A stretch of 9,638 nt of DNA, taken from the NCBI GenBank assembly GCA_002348345.1, contig DEAY01000455.1:8060-17697 (forward strand). The letters run 5' to 3'. Source of the stretch: Verrucomicrobia bacterium UBA2970 (GTDB taxonomy: Bacteria; Verrucomicrobiota; Verrucomicrobiia; Limisphaerales; AAA164-E04). Positions 1 to 6,494 of this stretch are shown piece by piece; position 1 is the stretch's first letter, and each line of letters opens with the position of its first letter. Under the pieces are notes generated by a model. That model was given only the letters and a program-made list of their open reading frames with translations. It had not been told where the DNA came from and did not search any database. A program made the position numbers and the translations under genes.

Positions 1-3000
1 ATCTGCCGGTCGCTCAGAGCCGACAAGGGCGGCATTTCAGGGAGGATATCCGGGACTTGATAAGACCGGCCCCCAACCTCTACCGGGCCCCGCATTCCGT
101 GGAGCATGATTTGAATCAGCCACTCCGGCTTCTCCGTGACCCATTCCGATCGAGCCAATGGGGGAGCCATTGGTCGAACCCCTTCCCCTTTCAAGCCATG
201 ACAACCGGCGCAAATCGAAACATAGAGTGTTTCGCCTTCGTTGTCGTGGAGGCTCGTTGACGCTCCAGAATTCCCACCCTCAACATCGCGTCCTTCACGA
301 CCCTCGCCGGCCGCCCCACTCAGGCCAGCTTTGATGGCGGACAACTGCTCCTTTTCCGCGTGGGAGGCACGAGACAGCATGCCCTCCCAATTCGCTGCGA
401 TGTCCCCGAGATTCATGCGTTCGCCACCATCGTCTGTCAGCCCGTTCTGAATCCCGGAAAGAAGACTCCCGACCATCCATGAGTCTCTCGATTGGCGATC
501 GGCCAAGAACGCCAACAGAAGTGCCACTTTGGTTGAATCCCCCTCACGGATGACCGCAGCCGCCAACCCATGAACCATCGTTCGAAGGCCAGGCCCCGGT
601 TGGCTCCATCGTGCATCCCCGGCGATTGCTTGAAGAAACGAAAGTTCCCAACCGTGGAGCCCACTCAACGCCGCTTCCCGAGCCAAGGCCTCGTGAACCC
701 CTTTTTCAAGAAGCGAAAAAATCACTGAAAACACCGCTGGTTTGGGAAGGGACCCGGCACTGAGGATGGCTTGAAAGCGACTCTCCTCATCAAATGCCTC
801 CGCTTGCTGGTGAAGCCGATTCAAGAGCCGCATCTGTCGCTCGGTATTCCCGCGCGCCATCAATTCCGCGACACGAATCGCCGCACAGCTCACCCCTGGC
901 GGCTTGGAACGAATCTGGGCCAGGACAAATTCGAACACCCGTTCCCATTGTCCCGAAGGGCTCCCGACCAGCAGGACCTCACCTCCCTCGGGCAATCGGA
1001 GGCAACGGTCTCCCGACCCATCCTCATTCGGACGCTCGGCCCTCATCTCAACCAACACTCTTCCCACCCCCTCAAGCGTCCAGAGAACATGGAGTTTTCC
1101 ATCCTCGGTCGCACTCGGCCAAACTTCATCCAGCAGGACCGGAATCACTCCAAGGTCATTCTGTTCGATGAGCAACTGCTGGGCTTGGTCACGAACCCAC
1201 CCGTTGGGATGATTCAATAAGCGGGCGAGTGTCTCCGAAGAGGAGTCCGTCAAGCGCACCGGGCGTGACGGTTCACCTACTGATTTCACGATCCGATAGA
1301 TCCGGCCCAGGTGAATCCCTTGATCCAGGGATCGACGTTTGGATTCTTCCCGCAAATACTTGGTCATGTAGAGCCCTTGCTGGATGACCCCACGATACAT
1401 ATCAACCATCCACAGATTGCCGTCTGGTCCATTGGCCAAGGCCACCGGCCGAAAGCGCTCGTCTCTCGATGCCAGGAATTCCCGGTCTGGATAGGCAAAC
1501 GCCGAGGACAACTCCAGACCATGGCGGTGAATCAAGTTTCGTTTCACCAGATTGGCGCCCGGCCCACAGACAAAGGCGTTTCCAAGAAAGTCAGCCCCAT
1601 ATTGATTTCCTCGATAGATGACCGGGCTACAGGAAGAGGCAAACACATGAAGCCGTCCTTTCGCATCGAGAACATCGGGCAAATAACCACGATTCACAGC
1701 GGTGTTCATTCGCAGGGGAAAGACCCGTTGGTCGGTCGCCACATACAGGTTCAGTCCCGCCCGGGTGGGGTGATTGGGATTGCGCCCCATGTAGTTGGGG
1801 GGGGTGATATCCCCCAGCAACTGACTGTTGTTGATGTTGAAGAAGAGCCGCCCCTGGTTGTCGCGGGTGACTCCCCATTGACCGCGGAACTCCGTCTCCT
1901 GTCGAATCCACCGCTCTCCCACCCGACGATATCGATAGGGCGAACGGGCGTTGTAGATCCAGTTATCCAAGCCCAACATCAATCCATTGGGGGCATGTTC
2001 AATGCTCCCCCGTCCATAGTCCGGATCGATCAACGCCACCTGATCGGCCTGGCCATCGCGGTCGACATCCCGCGCGAAATAGAGCTGATGCTGGGCGACG
2101 AAGAGCAATCCATCCGCGATCGCAAGACAGGCTCGCGGGAGCGTCAAGCCATTGAGAAACCGGCTCACCCGCTCGTAGCGCCCGTCTTGATCGAGATCCT
2201 CCAGGAGCGAAATCCGCGAAATCGGTTCCTGCTCTCCAGCACCGTGAAGGTCCTGCATAAAACTCCTCAACTCGACGACGTAAAGCCGCCCCAGGGGATC
2301 AAAACTAAGCGCAATGGGATCCTCGATGAGCGGCTCCCCCGCAACCAACTCGAGATGGAACCCGGCTACCAGTTCGGTCCGTTCCATCGATTCTCGAGCG
2401 GAGTAAACCGGCGATGCGGGCGCATCGGGAATCCCATCGGGACGCGTGGAATCCTGAATCTGCCCGATCCCCGTAAGATTCGTCTTGGGGATGAGTTGAT
2501 CGAAATGCTCGATGAAACGACGCCGGGCTAGGAGATTGGACCCCCTCTCGGTCACATCAACAAGGATGCGATGGAGCACTGCGTCAAACTCCTCCCGGTC
2601 GATCCGTCGGTCCTGGTTGACGTCGAACACGACAAACAGCCCGAGGTAGCGATTGGGAGAAAACCCAAACCGACGCCTCGATGCAAATGGGGAAACATCG
2701 ATGACTCTTGCGAACCGATTCAGGAACTCATTCTGTGTAATCGAACCGGCTCCGCCGTAATCCATCTTCGAAAACCAAGTGGCCACCCGGGAGCGGGCAT
2801 CATCGGCTCCGACGTCATCCCTTCCTTCCGGATCCAACTGCCGCCAAATCTGTTCGGAGACACTCTGGTAACGATTTCCCTGCGAGCGCCGACTGCCCCC
2901 TTGCCCTTGACTCCATGCCTGCCATGATACCCCCATCAGCATCACACTGCAGAGCGACGCAATCCAGGACTCCAACGAGAATGGGATGATTCGAATCAGG

Positions 3001-3014
3001 ATCTTGGCTTTCAA
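1..3014 (-). CDS. PVC-type haem-binding dehydrogenase-like protein with EF-hands (C-terminus cut by window edge)
   Basis: The frame is open from the start region to the left edge, giving about 1004 visible residues. Numbering from a TTG start at 3014, a signal peptide (K2, K4, R8, hydrophobic stretch near 18-31, likely cleavage after A-W-S35) is followed by two EF-hand loops: a degenerate one at 85-96 and a canonical one at 131-142 (D131, N133, D135, D139, E142). A beta-propeller at about 210-575 has family hallmarks such as FLASRDERFRPV and VDMYRGVIQ. HEAT-like helices follow (about 590-880), then a Gly-rich linker and a class I-like cytochrome c domain with C935-A-G-C938-H939 and probable axial Met994 in the P-E-M-P-P-L segment. 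The architecture matches the uncharacterised 'membrane-bound dehydrogenase / PVC-type haem-binding' family. It is probably a periplasmic or surface redox protein acting on sugars or alcohols; the substrate is unknown. The start is uncertain: the ATGs at 2942 and 2936 leave no charged n-region, and GTG at 3065 is the only other upstream choice checked. It lies downstream of the sulfatase ending at 3155, so it may be in the same transcript. Confidence 0.9.
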   Translation of the reverse strand, partial: MKAKILIRIIPFSLESWIASLCSVMLMGVSWQAWSQGQGGSRRSQGNRYQSVSEQIWRQLDPEGRDDVGADDARSRVATWFSKMDYGGAGSITQNEFLNRFARVIDVSPFASRRRFGFSPNRYLGLFVVFDVNQDRRIDREEFDAVLHRILVDVTERGSNLLARRRFIEHFDQLIPKTNLTGIGQIQDSTRPDGIPDAPASPVYSARESMERTELVAGFHLELVAGEPLIEDPIALSFDPLGRLYVVELRSFMQDLHGAGEQEPISRISLLEDLDQDGRYERVSRFLNGLTLPRACLAIADGLLFVAQHQLYFARDVDRDGQADQVALIDPDYGRGSIEHAPNGLMLGLDNWIYNARSPYRYRRVGERWIRQETEFRGQWGVTRDNQGRLFFNINNSQLLGDITPPNYMGRNPNHPTRAGLNLYVATDQRVFPLRMNTAVNRGYLPDVLDAKGRLHVFASSCSPVIYRGNQYGADFLGNAFVCGPGANLVKRNLIHRHGLELSSAFAYPDREFLASRDERFRPVALANGPDGNLWMVDMYRGVIQQGLYMTKYLREESKRRSLDQGIHLGRIYRIVKSVGEPSRPVRLTDSSSETLARLLNHPNGWVRDQAQQLLIEQNDLGVIPVLLDEVWPSATEDGKLHVLWTLEGVGRVLVEMRAERPNEDGSGDRCLRLPEGGEVLLVGSPSGQWERVFEFVLAQIRSKPPGVSCAAIRVAELMARGNTERQMRLLNRLHQQAEAFDEESRFQAILSAGSLPKPAVFSVIFSLLEKGVHEALAREAALSGLHGWELSFLQAIAGDARWSQPGPGLRTMVHGLAAAVIREGDSTKVALLLAFLADRQSRDSWMVGSLLSGIQNGLTDDGGERMNLGDIAANWEGMLSRASHAEKEQLSAIKAGLSGAAGEGREGRDVEGGNSGASTSLHDNEGETLYVSICAGCHGLKGEGVRPMAPPLARSEWVTEKPEWLIQIMLHGMRGPVEVGGRSYQVPDILPEMPPLSALSDRQ
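198..212 (-). other. Haem c attachment motif C-A-G-C-H
   Basis: Codons for Cys935-Ala-Gly-Cys938-His939 of the left-hand PVC protein. The residues that follow (an A-P-P-L segment, S-E-W-V-T, and a late M-P-P-L-S-A-L-S-D segment) are those of PVC cytochrome c domains. The two Cys bind haem covalently and His is the proximal ligand. The domain is almost complete at the window edge. Confidence 0.9.
2589..2762 (-). other. EF-hand pair near the N-terminus of the PVC protein
   Basis: Two 12-residue loops separated by 34 residues. The second (D-V-N-Q-D-R-R-I-D-R-E-E) has acidic or amide ligands at positions 1, 3, 5, 9 and 12 and Ile at position 8, a canonical Ca2+ loop. The first (D-Y-G-G-A-G-S-I-T-Q-N-E) keeps D1, S7, I8 and E12 but lacks ligands at positions 3 and 5, so it is probably a weak or structural partner. 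Ca2+ binding is inferred from the motif only. Confidence 0.8.
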
Positions 3015-3154
3015 AATGATGACCCGGACTTTATTCGGATACCGACAACGATTTGGGACTCTCACCCCTTGTCAGATGGAATCACGCAACGGCCAATCCA
3101 GGATCCAGCCAATTGGTCTCCCCTCTGGACGAGGCCCGCTTTTCTCAGCAACCC

Positions 3155-4681
3155 TCATTCTGATCTCCCCCCAAAGTACTTGTCCCGAATCCACTTGGGC
3201 TGCCATCGATCCAAGCGCTGCTCAAAGCCCAAAAAGTCCATCTCGAGAGGCTTGGGCTGATCGGTGGTCAAAGAAAGGCCATCGCCCAATCGCTCCTGCC
3301 AATCCTCGAGCGAGCGCATGAGACGCTCCTTCACCACTTTAAGGCCAGGGACATTCGCCAAATCATTCATTTCGTGAGGATCTTCATGCAAATCAAACAG
3401 GAGCGTATGATTAACATGCGGATAGCGATGTAGTTTCCACCGACCATCGGTGATCCCACGCATGACATCGCGAAAGGGCAGAAAGGCCGTCTGGCGCACA
3501 CGCTCTGTTTTTCCGTTCCAGAGAGGAACCAAACTCCGAGAATCCACTCCCGCAGGAAGATCGACGCCCGCCAACTCACAAAACGTCGCATAGATGTCAT
3601 GGATATACGTCAATGCCTCCGTACGGGTTCCCGCCTGAATGCCGGGCCCCACCGCGATGAAGGGGGATCGAACGCTATGTTCGTAAATGTTCTGTTTTCC
3701 GAGCAAGCCGTGACTCCCCATCGCGAGCCCATGGTCGGCGGTGTATATCAGATAGGTCTTCTTCACCTTGGGAAGTTGTTGCATCGCATGAAGAATCCGT
3801 CCCACCTGATCATCCAGATGAGTGATCAGTCCGTAATACTCGCATAACTGATCGTGAATCATCTCTTCCGGACGTGGCCACGGCGCCAAACTCTCATCCC
3901 TCCCCACCCCTCGGACAAACCCGTTGTCAAACGGGTGAGCCGGCAGAAAATTGGGCGGCATGGGGGGGCGGTCCCGGTAATACCGTTCCCGATAGGACGG
4001 CGGGGGATTGCGCGGATCATGCGGTGCCGTAAACGCGACGTAGAGAAAAAAGGGCTGATCCGATTCGGTCTGAGCCTTCAGGAATTCAACGGCGGCATCC
4101 GCAAACAGTTGACTCGAAAAGCCTCGGGGAGTTCGAGGATCGACGAGTTCTCCGGACCGCTTGAGATCAACCAAGGGCACCTTGGTATGATCGGACATCC
4201 CTCCCATGAAGACATTCTTGCCGGACTGAAATGCCCGTCGTAGCGACCTTTGGCCGTTGTGCCATTTGCCCGTAATGAACGTTCGATACCCCTCCTTGGC
4301 CAGGACTTCCGGCAAAAGGGGCAACCCCTTCCAGTCCTTGCGGTCGGCGACCCTCATCCAATGCCGTCCGGTCATCAGCATGGTTCGACTCGCGACACAA
4401 ACCGCCCCACTATAGGAACCCGCACAGTAGTTCCGATTGAATCGCATCCCCTGGTCAACCAAGCGGTCGAGGTGGGGAGTATGGATGTGAGGGTTCCCGA
4501 AGGCACCCACCGTGTCCGGACGCTGATCGTCGGCAAAGAGCAAAATCAGGTTGGGACGCTCAGGCTTTGACGCGTGGACGGTCAGTCCCCCCAACATTCC
4601 TGATACCGCGATGACCATCGAGCAAAACAGTCGACCCATGAACAGGATGCTAGCGCAAAGCGACCTTGGTGAACATGACAT
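3155..4681 (-). CDS. Secreted family S1 sulfatase (formylglycine-dependent, CVASR motif)
   Basis: A 508-residue alkaline-phosphatase-fold sulfatase that hydrolyses a sulfate ester. Visible active-site elements are metal ligands D51-D52 in F-A-D-D-Q-R, the nucleophile region C95-V-A-S-R99 followed by M-L-M-T-G, K139 and H141 in T-G-K-W-H, H221 in A-P-H-D-P-R, and D316-H317 with K329 in the late A-D-H-G to G-K block. Length is usual for family S1. Residues 1-37 look like a Sec signal peptide, with a hydrophobic core at 18-35 and cleavage after V-H-A37, so the enzyme is probably periplasmic or secreted. The ATG at 4681 was chosen because GAGGTG lies just upstream; the internal ATG at 4639 would shorten the n-region but has no good ribosome site. 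The motif has Ala where the common CxPSR has Pro. Substrate cannot be assigned; a sulfated glycan is likely by context. It is divergent from the second sulfatase and upstream of a PVC cytochrome in the same direction. Confidence 0.94.
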   Translation of the reverse strand: MSCSPRSLCASILFMGRLFCSMVIAVSGMLGGLTVHASKPERPNLILLFADDQRPDTVGAFGNPHIHTPHLDRLVDQGMRFNRNYCAGSYSGAVCVASRTMLMTGRHWMRVADRKDWKGLPLLPEVLAKEGYRTFITGKWHNGQRSLRRAFQSGKNVFMGGMSDHTKVPLVDLKRSGELVDPRTPRGFSSQLFADAAVEFLKAQTESDQPFFLYVAFTAPHDPRNPPPSYRERYYRDRPPMPPNFLPAHPFDNGFVRGVGRDESLAPWPRPEEMIHDQLCEYYGLITHLDDQVGRILHAMQQLPKVKKTYLIYTADHGLAMGSHGLLGKQNIYEHSVRSPFIAVGPGIQAGTRTEALTYIHDIYATFCELAGVDLPAGVDSRSLVPLWNGKTERVRQTAFLPFRDVMRGITDGRWKLHRYPHVNHTLLFDLHEDPHEMNDLANVPGLKVVKERLMRSLEDWQERLGDGLSLTTDQPKPLEMDFLGFEQRLDRWQPKWIRDKYFGGRSE

Positions 4682-4682
4682 T

Positions 4683-4689
4683 TCACCTC
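4683..4689 (-). promoter_or_regulatory. Ribosome binding site of the secreted sulfatase
   Basis: On the minus strand the bases before ATG 4681 read GATTGAGGTGAA, a purine-rich Shine-Dalgarno-like stretch with slightly short spacing. It supports 4681 over the internal ATG at 4639. A second AGGAG lies about 18 bases before the ATG, too far to be the main site. Confidence 0.45.
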
Positions 4690-4740
4690 AATCCTATGAC
4701 TCCTTGTTACCCCATGAGCAGACCGACACGAACCGCCCAC

Positions 4741-4768
4741 GAGATACGGATCCCGTTGCCGCAACCAA
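4741..4768 (-). promoter_or_regulatory. Possible promoter for the secreted sulfatase
   Basis: On the minus strand a TTGGTT (4768-4763) and a TATCTC (4746-4741) are 16 bases apart, about 60 bases before the start codon. Both are only partial matches to sigma-70 hexamers, and PVC promoter consensus is poorly defined, so this is a weak guess. Confidence 0.2.
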
Positions 4769-4804
4769 TGGTCGGAACTCAGGGAAAGAGCATGGCGCAT
4801 CAGA

Positions 4805-4831
4805 TTGACTTATGTCGCCCCAGGTTATGGA
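4805..4831 (+). promoter_or_regulatory. Possible promoter for the signal-less sulfatase
   Basis: TTGACT at 4805-4810 is a good -35 match, but the nearest -10-like hexamers (TTATGG or TATGGA at 4825-4831) are only 14-15 bases away, shorter than the usual 16-18. It is listed because no better candidate is seen in the divergent region. Confidence 0.2.
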
Positions 4832-4839
4832 GTCGATCT

Positions 4840-4856
4840 CGAAAGCAAATCTTTCG
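4840..4856. promoter_or_regulatory. 17-base inverted repeat, candidate operator
   Basis: CGAAAG, five spacer bases CAAAT, then CTTTCG form perfect 6-base arms. The element lies in the divergent intergenic region 33 bases before the plus-strand sulfatase start and downstream of its possible promoter. It could be a dimeric regulator site or a small hairpin in the 5' leader. No regulator gene is in the window. Confidence 0.3.
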
Positions 4857-4889
4857 CCCGTCCCGTGATTTCCTTAACCTCGTCGGTCG

Positions 4890-6425
4890 ATGGCCCCTCC
4901 CAACATCCTTTTGATTACCACGGACCAGCAGCGCTACGATCACTTGGGTTTGAAAGGCGTGAATGCCATCCAAACGCCCCACCTTGACCGACTGGGCCGT
5001 GAAGGCATTCACTTCGACCGGGCCTATTGCCCCTCACCGATTTGCACGCCTACCCGAGTTTCTCTCCTCACCGGGCGATATCCCTCTTCCCACGGTGCCT
5101 ACACCATCGGAGTGACCCCCGACCCTTTTCCAGGTCCAACGCTTCCCGAGATCCTGGGTCAAGCAGGCTATCATACCGCCCTCTTTGGAAAGACCCATTT
5201 CGTGCGGCGCGACGACGAGGCCCGCCACCTTAATCAAGGCATGGAACCCGACTCCCGTTTCTTTCGGCAGTGGCGGGGACCTTATCTAGGCTTCAAGGAG
5301 ATTGAAGCGAGCACGGGACATACGACCAACCAGATTCCCGCCATGCATTACCGAGTCTTTCTGGAGAACGCATCCGTTGATTACCAGGACTGGTTCCCTC
5401 AAATGCGGAACGCTTATGACCACCATGCTTGCGGAGCATGGAATATCCCCGAGGCCTACCATGACACGACCTGGGTCACCGAGCGAACCAAGGCCTTTCT
5501 TCGACGCCAATCCACCACACAACCGTGGTTTTGTTGGACCAGCTTTCAAGATCCTCACGAACCTCATCTCTGTCCCGAACCGTGGTATAGCCGCGTGGAC
5601 ACCACACGCATGGCCCCCTTCACCGGATATCAACCGGGAGAATTCGATGACCGTCCAGCGATTTATCGGATGTGCTATGAGAAGCACTTCGGGCCCCTGA
5701 ACGACGACGTGCCCGCGCCCTCCCGGTTGGGGGGAGCCGTTCGAAAGGAAGCAACCGTTCCTTCCTGCTATAGCGAACCCGATAAGGACCGCCAGGCATC
5801 GGCGGCACTCCAGGCCACGTTGGGAATGATCGCTTTCCTGGATGATCGTCTCGGCTCCCTACTCGAAACCCTCAAGGCAACAGAGCAGCTCCAAAATACG
5901 ATCGTGATCTGGACCTCCGACCATGGAGAGATGCATGGACACCATGGTCTGTGGGGCAAAGGCCTGCCGGCCTACGAAGATGCTCAGCGCGTTCCCCTCC
6001 TCGCGTGGTCCCCCGGCCGATTCCCGGCCACCGGCACCACCCAGGCCCTTGCCAATCTCGTCGATCTTCCCAAAACCTTCCTCCGGCTCGCTGATGTTGC
6101 CGTTCCCGAAAACTGGCAAGGCACGGACCTGAGCCCGGTCCTGCAGGGACAACAACCATCAGTACAAGATGCGGTAATGATTGAGATGAGACCAACGGAA
6201 CACCATCTCAATCAACACACACTCGTTACTCGACAACACAAACTGGTGGTCTATCGGCACACCGACGAGGGAGAATTATACGATCTCGAATCAGACCCGA
6301 ATCAGTACACCAATCTCTGGTCTCAAGCAACCCATCAGGACTTGCGAAAAAACCTTCTGGAGCGATTGGCTCGGTTGCATATGGAACGGGAACCTCACGG
6401 GCCCAAGCGAGTCAGTTTCGCCTAG
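4890..6425 (+). CDS. Family S1 sulfatase without signal peptide (CTPTR motif), probably cytoplasmic
   Basis: A 511-residue formylglycine-dependent sulfatase. Seen in order: N-terminal strand N-I-L-L-I-T-T with metal ligand D12 and Q13, nucleophile motif C52-T-P-T-R56 followed by V-S-L-L-T-G, K101 and H103 in F-G-K-T-H, H223 and H226 in D-P-H-E-P-H, and D344-H345-G with K357 in the H-G-L-W-G-K block. The C-terminal 'L-Y-D-L-E-S-D-P' segment is also typical. All expected catalytic residues are present. The fold begins at residue 4 and an in-frame TAA sits at 4875-4877, so no longer start or signal peptide is possible. About seven cysteines also fit a cytoplasmic protein. No Shine-Dalgarno is visible before the ATG. 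The substrate is unknown; by inference it is a small sulfated sugar or oligosaccharide taken up by the cell. It is divergent from the secreted sulfatase and convergent with the right-hand PVC protein. Confidence 0.93.
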   Translation: MAPPNILLITTDQQRYDHLGLKGVNAIQTPHLDRLGREGIHFDRAYCPSPICTPTRVSLLTGRYPSSHGAYTIGVTPDPFPGPTLPEILGQAGYHTALFGKTHFVRRDDEARHLNQGMEPDSRFFRQWRGPYLGFKEIEASTGHTTNQIPAMHYRVFLENASVDYQDWFPQMRNAYDHHACGAWNIPEAYHDTTWVTERTKAFLRRQSTTQPWFCWTSFQDPHEPHLCPEPWYSRVDTTRMAPFTGYQPGEFDDRPAIYRMCYEKHFGPLNDDVPAPSRLGGAVRKEATVPSCYSEPDKDRQASAALQATLGMIAFLDDRLGSLLETLKATEQLQNTIVIWTSDHGEMHGHHGLWGKGLPAYEDAQRVPLLAWSPGRFPATGTTQALANLVDLPKTFLRLADVAVPENWQGTDLSPVLQGQQPSVQDAVMIEMRPTEHHLNQHTLVTRQHKLVVYRHTDEGELYDLESDPNQYTNLWSQATHQDLRKNLLERLARLHMEREPHGPKRVSFA

Positions 6426-6439
6426 GACAGGCTCAAATG

Positions 6440-6476
6440 AAAACGCCCCCCCCTCTAAGCGCCTTTAAGGCTGGGG
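6440..6476 (-). terminator. Possible weak terminator of the right-hand PVC gene
   Basis: In the 69-base convergent gap the minus strand can pair CCCC with GGGG around an inner GCC-TTAAA-GGC hairpin, followed after a short G-run by CGTTTTC. The stem is imperfect, with unequal internal loops, and the T-run is only four bases, so the call is weak. No comparable signal is seen for the plus-strand sulfatase. Confidence 0.22.
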
Positions 6477-6494
6477 TGCAAACCTCTGTCCCTC

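Noticed and set aside
1311..2531. Plus-strand open frame of 406 codons
   Set aside because: It lies wholly opposite the propeller-coding part of the left PVC gene, whose minus-strand translation shows clear family motifs. The plus-strand product has no recognisable domain, so it is a codon-bias shadow.
3070..3125. CCAAT...ATTGG repeat in the gap after the secreted sulfatase as a terminator
   Set aside because: Arms of five bases enclose a long loop and no T-run follows on the minus strand, so there is no good reason to split the sulfatase and PVC genes into separate transcripts on this evidence.
4682..4889. A small gene in the divergent intergenic region
   Set aside because: The short frames here overlap the flanking genes, lack ribosome sites and give composition-biased peptides without any recognisable pattern.
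6459..6472. AGCGCCTTTAAGGC as a simple terminator hairpin for the plus-strand sulfatase
   Set aside because: Only three base pairs can form around a 5-base loop, and no T-run follows on the plus strand.
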